Assembly (NCBI GenBank): GCA_045532295.1
Contig: JAZSFP010000007.1
Location: 186,001-250,000 of the forward strand
Reading direction: 5' to 3'
Length of the DNA: 64,000 nucleotides
Origin: UBA10677 sp045532295
GTDB lineage: Bacteria > Bacillota > Clostridia > Christensenellales > Pumilibacteraceae
Shown: positions 51,403 through 59,704 of the stretch, piece by piece
Position numbering within the stretch: position 1 is the first letter of the stretch
How the letters are laid out: each line of letters starts with the position of its first letter
Program-made: the position numbers and the translations under genes
The notes under the pieces: model-generated
The model's input: only the letters and a program-made list of their open reading frames with translations
Told to the model about the DNA's origin: nothing
Databases searched by the model: none

Positions 51403-52454
51403 AAAAGCGATTTAGTAAAAGATTTGATGCTTGGAAAAACTGGAAACGCCCCGGATTCCAGTTTTACTTCGTTCTTTTCGCGATGATTGTAATTATGTTC
51501 ACTCTGTGGATATCGGGTGGACTTGCGTATTTAATAGATTGGATTGTAGGCGACGAGGTTGAACTCCCAACGCTATTAATTATGCTTGCGTTTAGTTTAT
51601 TAATCGGGTGGGTTCTTTCGTTTTTCATTAGTTTTTTCTTGCTTAAACCTATTGACGAACTTCAATCTGCTATCAAAAAAGTTACTGACGGCGATTATAC
51701 TATTACGGTAAAAGAGAAAAAACTTTTCGACGAGATTGAAAATATTAACCATAGTTTTAATATTATGGTAAGCGAACTAAAAGCGAACCAAAGTATGCAG
51801 GACGAGTTCGTTTCAAACGTCTCACACGAATTTAAGACTCCGCTTGCAGCAATTGAGGGGTACGCAACTTTACTTCAAGATAAAACGCTAACGGACGAAG
51901 AGCGTGACGAATATACGCGAGAAATAATTTCGACGACTAAGTCAATGAGTGAACTCGTTGGTAATATGCTTTTGCTCTCTAAAATAAGCAATCAAGTCAT
52001 TGATTGCAAAAAAGATGAAGTTTCCATAGACGAACAGATAAGGAAGGTAGTCGTTCTTCTTGAACCGAAGTGGACGGAAAAGAATATCGAATTTGACGTT
52101 GATCTTGATGAGATTACCGTTGTGAGTAATGAGAATTTGCTTGCAAACGTATGGCGAAATCTTGTTGAAAATGCAATTAAATTTAGTCCAAACGGCGGAA
52201 AAATTTCGCTTTCATTGAAGTTAGAGGATGATAAAGTAATTTTTAAAATTTCGGACGAGGGAGAGGGGATTAAAGAAGAAGAAAAAGAACATATTTTTGA
52301 AAAATTTTATCAATCAGATACGTCGCATCGTCAAGAGGGAAACGGTTTAGGACTTTCTATCGTGAAGAAAATTATAGATATTTTCGGCGGTAATATCAAC
52401 GTGGAAAATATTGACGAGGGTGGATGTCGTTTTACTATCGTAATTCCCTGCTAA
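51399..52454 (+). CDS. Sensor histidine kinase
   Basis: A 351-residue membrane kinase with two spans (about 20-45 and 56-82) and almost no extracellular loop (~12 residues), so it probably senses the membrane or a partner. HAMP follows (82-135), then DHp with the phospho-accepting His143 in VSHEFKTPL, and the ATPase domain with NLVENAIKFSP, DEGEGI and GNGLGLSIVKKI. Partner of the preceding regulator. Confidence 0.95.
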   Translation: MKKRFSKRFDAWKNWKRPGFQFYFVLFAMIVIMFTLWISGGLAYLIDWIVGDEVELPTLLIMLAFSLLIGWVLSFFISFFLLKPIDELQSAIKKVTDGDYTITVKEKKLFDEIENINHSFNIMVSELKANQSMQDEFVSNVSHEFKTPLAAIEGYATLLQDKTLTDEERDEYTREIISTTKSMSELVGNMLLLSKISNQVIDCKKDEVSIDEQIRKVVVLLEPKWTEKNIEFDVDLDEITVVSNENLLANVWRNLVENAIKFSPNGGKISLSLKLEDDKVIFKISDEGEGIKEEEKEHIFEKFYQSDTSHRQEGNGLGLSIVKKIIDIFGGNINVENIDEGGCRFTIVIPC

Positions 52455-52462
52455 TTATATAA

Positions 52463-52492
52463 AATTACCGTGGCTAATGTCGCGGTTTTTTT
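52463..52492 (+). terminator. Terminator after the kinase gene
   Basis: Stem ACCGTG / CGCGGT (one G-U) flanked by A and T runs; T7 tail. Confidence 0.85.
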
Positions 52493-52499
52493 CTTTTCT

Positions 52500-52521
52500 C
52501 AACAATTGTTGAACTTAAGTT
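52500..52521. promoter_or_regulatory. Tandem palindromes upstream of the DAK2-domain gene
   Basis: CAACAATTGTTG and AACTTAAGTT abut each other, followed by two more TTGA-CTTAA-like near repeats (52520-52541) and a TATAAT (52545-52550). No properly spaced -35 was found. It is a candidate operator region. Confidence 0.45.
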
Positions 52522-52613
52522 GACTTAAAATTGAAGTTTAACATTTATAATGTTAATATAATAGTGTCGAATAATGTCGAAAACTGTTACGGATTAACTT
52601 TTGAGAGGAAAAA

Positions 52614-54260
52614 ATGGATACTGATATCAAAACGATTAACGGTAAATTGTTTGAAAGATTGCTTACCGTTGCGGCGATGAATCTTCAGGCAAACATTAAA
52701 GAAATTAACGATTTAAATGTATTCCCCGTTCCTGATGGGGATACTGGTACTAATATGTACGCAACTCTTGCAGGCGGTGTCGATTTTCTTCAAAAAGAGA
52801 TTGATGATGATATCGAGCAAAAAGCAAGCGCTCTTGCTGAGGGTATGCTATTAAACGCAAGAGGCAATTCGGGCGTTATTTTGTCACAACTTTTTTACGG
52901 AATATCACAAGGTCTTTTGGGAATTAAAGTTGCTACCATTTCCGAGTTTTGCTATGCTCTTCAAAAGGGCGTTGAGTATGCTTATAAATCGGTTTTAAAG
53001 CCGGTTGAGGGTACTATTTTGACTGTTGCAAGAGAGGCAGTTGAAAAAGTTTGCGAAAAAATGGACGAGGAAGATAATCTTGAGCAGTTTTTTATTGATT
53101 ATTGTAGAGAACTTAAGATTTCGCTTGAACACACCCCTGAACTTTTAGAAGTTTTAAAAGAGTCTAACGTCGTTGATAGTGGTGGAGCGGGTCTCGTTTG
53201 TATCGCTGAGGGTTTCTGTAAAGCAATTTCTGGTGATGACGTTCAAATTGAGGTTGCAAGTACGGTTTCTGAAAGTAAGACTACGGATATTGCTTTTGAC
53301 GAAGATAGTAAGATGGATTATGGATATTGTACTGAACTTTTAGTGCAATTATTAAATGAAAAGAACGGTGTTAATTCGTTCAACCTTGACGAATTTCGCG
53401 CGTTTCTTGCAACCGTTGGCGATAGTATCGTAGCGGTTAAAAGTGGAAGTAAAGTTAAAGTTCACGTTCATACGATGACGCCTGCCGTTGTACTTACTGA
53501 GTGTCAAAAATACGGAGAATTTATTTCGGTAAAAATTGAAAACATGACCGTTCAGCACAATAATATTATCGTTAGCGAGCCTAAGAAAGAGAAAAAGGTA
53601 AAGTGCGCGATAGTGGCGGTTGCGTCGGGCGACGGTTTTGGGGAACTTTATAAGGAAATGGGCGTTGATTATATTGTTTGTGGCGGTCAAACGGATAATC
53701 CCTCTACTGAGGATTTTCTCAAGGGTTTTGAGGAGGTTAATGCGGAAAATATTATCGTTCTTCCCAGTAATAAGAATATAGTGCTTGCTGCAAAACAAGC
53801 GGGCGACTTATTTAAAGATGCCAACGTAATCGTAGTGCCTGCTAAAACCCCTCAGCAAGTATATTCTGCTATGGCTGTCGTTGTTGACAAGAACGATATT
53901 GATATGACTATTGAGAGTATGAACGACGCTATTGAAAACGTTCAGAGTTATTCAATAACATACGCAGTGCGCGATGCTCATATTTCTGGCGTAGAAATAA
54001 GGAAAAACGATTATATGGCTTTCTGCGACGGCGATATTTTACTTGATGATCCCGATAAGATTAACTGTTTCCGTAGAATGCTTGAAAAAGCGGAAGATAT
54101 TGAGGATAAAGAAATTCTTACCGTTTTCTATGGTAAGGAGGTAAGCGACGAAGAGCGTGAGGCTATTGCGGAAATAGTAGAAGAGGTTTGTCCTGGTATA
54201 GACCTTATGGAATATGACGGCGGGCAAGATGTATATCCGTTCTTGATCGCTATTGAATAA
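52614..54260 (+). CDS. DAK2 domain protein, fatty acid kinase FakA-like
   Basis: A 548-residue protein with an N-terminal DhaL/DAK2 ATP-binding domain (about 8-205; VFPVPDGDTGTNM holds the metal-binding aspartates), a linker domain and a C-terminal EDD-fold domain (about 315-548). This is the FakA layout: it phosphorylates fatty acids carried by a DegV-type FakB protein for use in lipid synthesis. The next gene encodes such a DegV protein, 14 bases downstream. Confidence 0.88.
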   Translation: MDTDIKTINGKLFERLLTVAAMNLQANIKEINDLNVFPVPDGDTGTNMYATLAGGVDFLQKEIDDDIEQKASALAEGMLLNARGNSGVILSQLFYGISQGLLGIKVATISEFCYALQKGVEYAYKSVLKPVEGTILTVAREAVEKVCEKMDEEDNLEQFFIDYCRELKISLEHTPELLEVLKESNVVDSGGAGLVCIAEGFCKAISGDDVQIEVASTVSESKTTDIAFDEDSKMDYGYCTELLVQLLNEKNGVNSFNLDEFRAFLATVGDSIVAVKSGSKVKVHVHTMTPAVVLTECQKYGEFISVKIENMTVQHNNIIVSEPKKEKKVKCAIVAVASGDGFGELYKEMGVDYIVCGGQTDNPSTEDFLKGFEEVNAENIIVLPSNKNIVLAAKQAGDLFKDANVIVVPAKTPQQVYSAMAVVVDKNDIDMTIESMNDAIENVQSYSITYAVRDAHISGVEIRKNDYMAFCDGDILLDDPDKINCFRRMLEKAEDIEDKEILTVFYGKEVSDEEREAIAEIVEEVCPGIDLMEYDGGQDVYPFLIAIE

Positions 54261-54274
54261 AAAGGAGAAGGATT

Positions 54275-55177
54275 ATGAAAAGAAAGGTATTCTGTACTTC
54301 AACCGGTTGTCTTGAGTATGCGCCTAAGCGTTATCTTGATGAGCACGATATTGGTATTTTTCGCGTTCGCGTACTTTTTAAGGGTAAAGAGTATTTAGAG
54401 GGTGTTGATTTAGATCCCGTTCAGTTCTACGAAGAACTTGAAACCTATAAAAACGACATAAAAAACAATCTTCCCAAGACGGCTATGCCTTCGCGTGAAG
54501 AAATTGAAAGCGCGTTTAACAAATGTATTGAAGAGGGCTACGATGAAATTTTTGTAGTTGCGATTAGTTCTGGACTTGGTGGAACTTATAATCTTATTAG
54601 GCTTATCGGTGATGAATACGCTAGCAAAATTAAGATTAACGTAATTGACGCAAGAATTACTTCTTTTGGTGAAGGATTGCTTGCTGTTAAGATATCTGAA
54701 ATGATTAAGAAAGATCTGTCCACTGAGCAAATTTTGAATGAAGTAGAGTGGATGAAGGCTCGCCAGCAACTTATCGGTATTGACGGCAAACTTGATTATC
54801 TTATTTATAACGGAAGACTAAAGGGCGGTAAGGCGTTCTTTGGTAAAATGTTCTCGATTTGTCCTGTTGTACACTTTAATACTGACGGCGAATGCGAGAG
54901 TATGTGTACCGTCAGAACGCAGAAAAAGGCGCTTGCTCGCGCGTGCGAAATAATGAAAGAAATTATCGGTGACAGAAAAAGTGAAGACTATATTCTCTTC
55001 CATATTTATACTGGTCCTTCGGTTCTTAAAGAATTAGTTGAAATTGAAAAGAATTACGGAATAGAGTGCAATCACGAACCCGTAATAATGTCTCCGGTGA
55101 GCGGTTCACATAACGGTCCTTGGCTTGCTGCGTACGGTTATCTTCCTTTGAGAAGAGAGGATGAACCCCTTGAATAA
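54275..55177 (+). CDS. DegV family fatty-acid-binding protein (FakB-like)
   Basis: A 300-residue EDD-fold protein that holds a fatty acid while FakA phosphorylates it. The family serine-containing block reads KTAMPSREEIESAF, and SSGLGGTYN is the second conserved loop. The N-terminal STGC replaces the common DSTCDL. AAAGGAG precedes ATG 54275. Pairing with the adjacent FakA-like gene supports the role. Confidence 0.87.
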   Translation: MKRKVFCTSTGCLEYAPKRYLDEHDIGIFRVRVLFKGKEYLEGVDLDPVQFYEELETYKNDIKNNLPKTAMPSREEIESAFNKCIEEGYDEIFVVAISSGLGGTYNLIRLIGDEYASKIKINVIDARITSFGEGLLAVKISEMIKKDLSTEQILNEVEWMKARQQLIGIDGKLDYLIYNGRLKGGKAFFGKMFSICPVVHFNTDGECESMCTVRTQKKALARACEIMKEIIGDRKSEDYILFHIYTGPSVLKELVEIEKNYGIECNHEPVIMSPVSGSHNGPWLAAYGYLPLRREDEPLE

Positions 55178-55185
55178 GTAATTGA

Positions 55186-55222
55186 TAATAAGTTGGTTTA
55201 ATCGCCAACTTATTATTTTTTT
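55186..55222 (+). terminator. Terminator after the DegV gene
   Basis: 11-bp stem TAATAAGTTGG / CCAACTTATTA, 8-base loop, T7 tail. Confidence 0.93.
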
Positions 55223-55325
55223 GATAATATTTAATTAAACAGTTCATCTGTTATAATTATTTATAATGTTGTGTTAATGTTGATATCTATTGGCATTATA
55301 AAAAGTTATGTAGTTCTCTTTTAGA

Positions 55326-55354
55326 TTGACAAAAAATTGAAAGTGGTATATAAT
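55326..55354 (+). promoter_or_regulatory. Promoter of the GH127 gene
   Basis: Consensus TTGACA, 17-base spacer, TATAAT, with a ~60-base leader and GGGAG before ATG 55420. Confidence 0.88.
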
Positions 55355-55419
55355 TGTATTGTATTTTAAGCAAAAGAAAAGCATTTAGATGTATAAGCAA
55401 TTAAAATCAGGGAGTAGTT

Positions 55420-57186
55420 ATGTATTATTTAAAACCGTCTGAAGCAATATATACTGGAAAAGTGGCGGAAACAGTTGATTTTACAATTGTAAAGCAACTA
55501 AACGATAAGAATTTATGGAAAAAATTTGCTAATCAATTTCGTCTTAGATTAGATAGTAATGACTTGGGTTGGCGAGGCGAGTATTGGGGAAAAATGATGC
55601 GCGGTGGATGTCTAATTTATAGATATTCTGGCAATGAAGAATTATATGAAACGCTTACCTTTGCAGTTGAGGAATTATTAAATACAATAGATGATTTTGG
55701 GCGTATTTCGTCGTATACGGTTGAAACTGAATTTTCAGGATGGGATTTGTGGTGCAGAAAGTATGTTTTAAGCGGATTGCAGTATTTCTATTCAATTTGT
55801 AAAGTTAACGAATTAAAAATACGAATAATTGTTGCAATGGAAGCAACAGCAGAATATATTCGTGAACATATTGGTGAAGGGAAAAAGGATATTTGCAATA
55901 CTAGTAATTGTTGGGGTGGGCTAAATTCTTGCACTATATTAGAGCCGTTTGTTGAACTGTATAAGTTGACGGGCAAAAAACAATATTTGGAATTTGCAGA
56001 ATATATAATTCGTAGTGGTGGCTGCAGTAGTGGAGATATCTTTTCTTGTGCGGATAAGGAAGGTGTTTATCCTGCGCAATACCCAACGACAAAGGCGTAT
56101 GAAACTATGTCTTTATTTGAAGGACTTTTGTCGTATTATGAAGTAACAAAGAGAGAAAAAGATATTAAATTAGTGCAAAAATTTGTTGAAGATGCCTTTT
56201 TTATGGAGCATTCTGTTATTGGTGGATTGAGTGGCAGAGATGAACTTTTTGATGGCTTTTATGCAAATCAAACAGAAAAACAAACAAAAGTAGTGCAGGA
56301 AACTTGTGTAACAGTAACTTGGATGCGCTTGCTTGCTCGTTTGTATTCAATTACGGGCGAAGTAAAATATATTGAAAGGATTGAACGTTCGGGACTAAAT
56401 GCGCTTTGGGGTAGTTTAAATACGGAATGGAATACTCATTATAGTAGCATTGTAAAGCGACAAGTTGCACCTTTGCCGTTTGATAGTTATAGTCCATTAG
56501 TTTATGATAAGCGCGGACAAGAGGTTGGTGGATTTAAGATATTGGAGGATGGTAGTAATTATGGTTGTTGCGCTTGTATTGCATCTGCGGGCGTGGCATT
56601 GATGCCATTGCTTGCCACCGTAAAGGAAGATAATGGTTTTACCATAAATTATTATTTTAATGGAAGAATTAAATCGACTTCGCCGCTTGGAAATTCTATA
56701 AATATAACGATAACGGGAAATTATCCCGTTGACGAAAAAATTAAAATATATGTATCTTGTGAGAATGAAGAAAGGTTTGTTTTGAAATTTAGAATACCGT
56801 CTTGGACTGCAAATGCAAAAATTTTAGGAGCGGTAGGCATTGAGGAGAACGGATATTTTGTAGTTGATTGTGTGTGGAAAAATAATGAAATCGTATTGAA
56901 TTTTCCTATGCGTTTACAAAAAGAACTATTAAACAATAAAACTGCATTTATTTATGGACCGATAGTTTTAGCACTTGACGAAGGAAAAGGAAATAGATGT
57001 ATTGATAATGATATTTATTTGGTTGATGAGGATGGAAAATTTTACCCACCAGAGAAAAATGAAATAATTCGTTATTGCGTAAGAAGAATAGGAGGTGATG
57101 ATTTAATATTTACCGATTATTCTTCTAGTGGTAAAAATTGGGCAAATTCCGACGATAAAATAAGTGTTTGGTTAGATATTAAATAG
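55420..57186 (+). CDS. Glycoside hydrolase family 127 (beta-L-arabinofuranosidase-like)
   Basis: A 588-residue cytoplasmic enzyme with an (alpha/alpha)6 barrel (about 20-410) and C-terminal beta domains. The zinc/cysteine catalytic site of GH127 is present: Glu294 and Cys296 in VQETCVT, and Cys383-Cys384 in YGCCACIAS. It probably removes terminal L-arabinofuranose from plant glycans. Codon use (TTA, AAT, AGA, GCA) is much more AT-rich than in neighbours, and the gene stands alone with its own promoter, so recent acquisition is likely. Confidence 0.9.
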   Translation: MYYLKPSEAIYTGKVAETVDFTIVKQLNDKNLWKKFANQFRLRLDSNDLGWRGEYWGKMMRGGCLIYRYSGNEELYETLTFAVEELLNTIDDFGRISSYTVETEFSGWDLWCRKYVLSGLQYFYSICKVNELKIRIIVAMEATAEYIREHIGEGKKDICNTSNCWGGLNSCTILEPFVELYKLTGKKQYLEFAEYIIRSGGCSSGDIFSCADKEGVYPAQYPTTKAYETMSLFEGLLSYYEVTKREKDIKLVQKFVEDAFFMEHSVIGGLSGRDELFDGFYANQTEKQTKVVQETCVTVTWMRLLARLYSITGEVKYIERIERSGLNALWGSLNTEWNTHYSSIVKRQVAPLPFDSYSPLVYDKRGQEVGGFKILEDGSNYGCCACIASAGVALMPLLATVKEDNGFTINYYFNGRIKSTSPLGNSINITITGNYPVDEKIKIYVSCENEERFVLKFRIPSWTANAKILGAVGIEENGYFVVDCVWKNNEIVLNFPMRLQKELLNNKTAFIYGPIVLALDEGKGNRCIDNDIYLVDEDGKFYPPEKNEIIRYCVRRIGGDDLIFTDYSSSGKNWANSDDKISVWLDIK

Positions 57187-57329
57187 CGAAAATAGAATAT
57201 GGTTGTAAATATAAGTGTGGTTGTAGTTTTTTTGGGGTTTTAGTTTGACATAACGGCAATAGTATTGTATAATAATATTGCCGTTAAATGCAAAATTTAT
57301 TAATAACTCATAAAACGCGTGTAGTAAAG
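57187..57329. other. Intergenic region after GH127
   Basis: No clear terminator for GH127 and no gene. Two GGTTGTA direct repeats lie at 57200-57223. The notable signal is the promoter with inverted repeat at 57245-57284. A 25-codon frame from ATG 57288 has no ribosome site and is not annotated. Confidence 0.5.
57245..57284 (+). promoter_or_regulatory. Strong orphan promoter with inverted-repeat operator
   Basis: Consensus TTGACA (57245-57250), 17-base spacer, TATAAT (57268-57273). A perfect 9-bp inverted repeat, ACGGCAATA (57253-57261) and TATTGCCGT (57276-57284), brackets the -10 box. Downstream, only about 50-90 bases lie before the bidirectional hairpin at 57330-57370 and the antisense tRNA-Trp. 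Confidence 0.82.
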
Positions 57330-57370
57330 AAAAAAGCCCTAAAACACTTGTTTCAAGTGAATTAGAGCTT
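57330..57370 (-). terminator. Terminator of tRNA-Trp
   Basis: On the minus strand, a stem of 13 pairs with two mismatches, AGCTCTAA..CACTT / AAGTG..TTAGGGCT, and a T6 tail. On the plus strand it has only a TTTT tail and may stop RNA from 57245 weakly. Confidence 0.85.
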
Positions 57371-57371
57371 T

Positions 57372-57446
57372 TGGCAGGGGAGACGCGATTCGAACACGCA
57401 ACCTACGGTTTTGGAGACCGCTACTCTACCGTTGAGCCACTCCCCT
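57372..57446 (-). tRNA. tRNA-Trp(CCA)
   Basis: 75 nt with encoded CCA. Acceptor AGGGGAG / CTCCCCT; anticodon loop CTCCAAA gives CCA; T-loop TGTTCGAATCG. Confidence 0.97.
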
Positions 57447-57459
57447 TCAGTCCTTAATT

Positions 57460-57488
57460 ATTATATACGAAAATTTAAAAATAGTCAA
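57460..57488 (-). promoter_or_regulatory. Promoter of tRNA-Trp
   Basis: On the minus strand, TTGACT, 17-base spacer, TATAAT, ending 14 bases before the mature tRNA 5' end. Confidence 0.88.
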
Positions 57489-57506
57489 ACGAAAAGAGGA
57501 ACATTT

Positions 57507-58349
57507 ATGAAAAAATATAATATTGGTTTTATCGGATATGGAAATATGGCGCAAGCAATCACCTCTGCGCTTGTTTCTGAGAGCGCAAAAGACACTTTGA
57601 AGGCTTTTGGTTATAAAATTCGAGTTGCAGTTTCTGACGTTGATATTGAAAAAATTAGTTCTGCGCCTTCTGAAATTGCGACTGTTACGGATAATAAAGC
57701 GCTCGTAGAGGCGTGTGATATAATTTTTGTAGCCGTAAAACCGCAAGTGGCTAAGGGCGTTTTAGCGGGACTTGATTTTTCAAACAAGATAGTGTTTTCT
57801 ATTATGGCGTCGGTTTCTCTCAAAACTCTTGCTGTTTTTACTGATAATAAAGCAAAAACGCTTGTTCGTGTTATGCCTAATTTAAATGCGAAAATCGGTT
57901 CGTCGTATTCTACCTTTTGTCTTGATGGTGATGATGAAGAGGCTCGAAAACTTGCCGTTGCTCTTTTGTGTACTTTTGGTGAAGTAAGGGAACTTAAAGA
58001 AAGCCTTATGAACGTTTCCACGGGTTTGAGTGGTAGTGGCCCTGCTTTTGTATTTAAGTTTATAAAGGCGTTTTTTGAGGATGCAAAAAAGAACGGAATA
58101 TCTGATGACGTCGCTCTTGATATGGCTATTGCTACCATTATGGGAAGTGTTGCGCACGTTGCAACCAAGCGTGACGAGGGCGATTTGTCGCTTGATTTGC
58201 TTGTAAAGTCCGTGTGTAGTAAGGGCGGAACTACTATTCAAGGCGTTAATTATTTAGATGAAATGAATTTTGAAGATATCGTGGGGGGCGCTATTGATAG
58301 GGCAATTGCGCGCGCAGAGGAGATGAGTAAAGACAATGAAAGAGGTTGA
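57507..58349 (+). CDS. proC: Pyrroline-5-carboxylate reductase
   Basis: Last step of proline synthesis, 280 aa. N-terminal Rossmann domain with GFIGYGNMAQA, VAVKPQ at the active cleft, and the C-terminal signature GLSGSGPAFVFKFIKAF plus SKGGTTIQG. The start is ATG 57507 after AGAGGA; the longer frame runs through tRNA-Trp and is false. It overlaps rnhA by 14 bases. Confidence 0.94.
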   Translation: MKKYNIGFIGYGNMAQAITSALVSESAKDTLKAFGYKIRVAVSDVDIEKISSAPSEIATVTDNKALVEACDIIFVAVKPQVAKGVLAGLDFSNKIVFSIMASVSLKTLAVFTDNKAKTLVRVMPNLNAKIGSSYSTFCLDGDDEEARKLAVALLCTFGEVRELKESLMNVSTGLSGSGPAFVFKFIKAFFEDAKKNGISDDVALDMAIATIMGSVAHVATKRDEGDLSLDLLVKSVCSKGGTTIQGVNYLDEMNFEDIVGGAIDRAIARAEEMSKDNERG

Positions 58350-58788
58350 GATTTACACTGACGGCGCGTGTAGTGGTAATCCTGGAGTAGGTGGCTGGTG
58401 CGCAATTCTTATGTATCGCGGAGCATCTAAAACCATTAGTGGATACAATAAAGACACTACAAATAATAGAATGGAACTATTTGCGATAATTCAGGGATTA
58501 GGTGCGCTTAAAGAGCCGTGTCGAGTGAAGATATATAGCGATTCTGCGTACGCTGTTAATTCGATAAATAGTGGTTGGATTGAGAGTTGGCGCAAAAATG
58601 GTTGGAAAACTGCTGATAAAAAGGAAGTAAAAAACGTTGATCTTTGGACTGATTTGCTTATAAGAATGCGCGGACACGAAGTTGAATTTATTAAAGTTAA
58701 AGGTCACGCTGACAATGAATATAACAATCTTTGTGATAAACACGCTCGCGCTGAAATTGAAACTTGTTTAAAGCATATGAATCCATAG
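58336..58788 (+). CDS. rnhA: Ribonuclease HI
   Basis: Degrades RNA in RNA-DNA hybrids. 150 aa with the full catalytic set: Asp9 (IYTDGACSGNPG), Glu47 (NNRMEL), Asp69 (IYSDSAY), His124 (KGHADN) and Asp134 (NLCDKHA). It overlaps the end of proC and has a purine-rich site (AGAGGAGATGAG) upstream of ATG 58336. Confidence 0.96.
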   Translation: MKEVEIYTDGACSGNPGVGGWCAILMYRGASKTISGYNKDTTNNRMELFAIIQGLGALKEPCRVKIYSDSAYAVNSINSGWIESWRKNGWKTADKKEVKNVDLWTDLLIRMRGHEVEFIKVKGHADNEYNNLCDKHARAEIETCLKHMNP

Positions 58789-58821
58789 AATAATATAAAA
58801 GATAATTCATAAAATAATTAT

Positions 58822-59676
58822 ATGACCGAAACGAACTTCAAAAATAACCCTATTAAATCAGGGCTTATAAAGACCGCTATGTCAGTAATATCGCTATTAA
58901 GCGTATTTTTGGTGGCGGTCTTTTTGGATAAACTTGGCGCGCTTGTTTATTATTGTGCTTTAATCGTTTCGTGTTTCTTGTTTGTTTTGTCAGTATCGCT
59001 TCCTAAAGTGGAAACTGCGTTATATAAACTGATAATTTGTTTAAATATTATAATTTTCGTTGTGCTTGTTTGTTACTTGATTTTAGATAAACTTGATCTC
59101 TGGGTATACGTTAGTGATGGTGAAACGATAAGGAAAATGGTAGAGGACGCGGGTGTTTGGGGAATTATAGTACTATTTCTTCTAACACTTTTGGAAGTCG
59201 TTGTTTTGCCTATCCCGGCTGCCGTTACGATACTTATTGGAACAGTCTTGTTTGGCCCCACCGTATCGTTTATCGTAAGCGCGCTTGGCACGATTGTGGG
59301 GTCAATTATTTGTTTTTGGCTTGGAAGGCAATTTGGTTATCCTTTGGTAAACTGGATAGTGGGAAGAGAAAAGACCGAAAAATACGCCACGCTTTTGGCG
59401 GAAAAAGGCAAAATTCCTTTTATCGTAATGATGTTATTCCCGTTCTTTCCTGACGATATTTTATGTATGGTGGCAGGCTTGACGAGTATGAAGTTTTCCT
59501 TCTTCATAATTACGGTTTTGCTAACTCGTCCCGTTATGGTGGCGTTTTATAGTTATTTTGGAACTGGTGAAATTATTCCGTTTTCTGGATGGGGCATTCC
59601 CGTTTGGATAGCATTAATCGTATTTGCATTATTTGCTTTGTACGTTATTAAAAGGATTATTGAAAAGAAAAAGTAA
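58822..59676 (+). CDS. TVP38/TMEM64 family (VTT domain) membrane protein
   Basis: A 284-residue polytopic membrane protein. Three N-terminal spans (about 18-95) precede the VTT domain with LFGPTVSFIVSALGTIVGS and GRQFG, and FPFFPDDILCMVAGLT later. The family is linked to lipid scrambling or undecaprenyl-phosphate recycling (DedA relatives); the role here is unknown. No ribosome site precedes ATG 58822. A TAAAAT lies exactly 6 bases upstream, but without a -35. Confidence 0.85.
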   Translation: MTETNFKNNPIKSGLIKTAMSVISLLSVFLVAVFLDKLGALVYYCALIVSCFLFVLSVSLPKVETALYKLIICLNIIIFVVLVCYLILDKLDLWVYVSDGETIRKMVEDAGVWGIIVLFLLTLLEVVVLPIPAAVTILIGTVLFGPTVSFIVSALGTIVGSIICFWLGRQFGYPLVNWIVGREKTEKYATLLAEKGKIPFIVMMLFPFFPDDILCMVAGLTSMKFSFFIITVLLTRPVMVAFYSYFGTGEIIPFSGWGIPVWIALIVFALFALYVIKRIIEKKK

Positions 59677-59703
59677 AAGCCCATCTTGATGACGGGCTTT
59701 TAC
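59675..59703. terminator. Bidirectional terminator between convergent genes
   Basis: Stem AAAAGCCC-TC / GA-GGGCTTTT, with T runs on both strands, between the VTT gene (+) and the PadR gene (-). Confidence 0.88.
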
Positions 59704-59704
59704 T

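Noticed and set aside
57288..57365. 25-codon frame starting MQNLLITHK downstream of the orphan promoter
   Set aside because: No ribosome site, poor coding character, and it runs into the terminator hairpin.
57411..57506. Longer N-terminus for ProC
   Set aside because: The upstream frame crosses the tRNA-Trp gene; ATG 57507 has a ribosome site and starts at the Rossmann motif.
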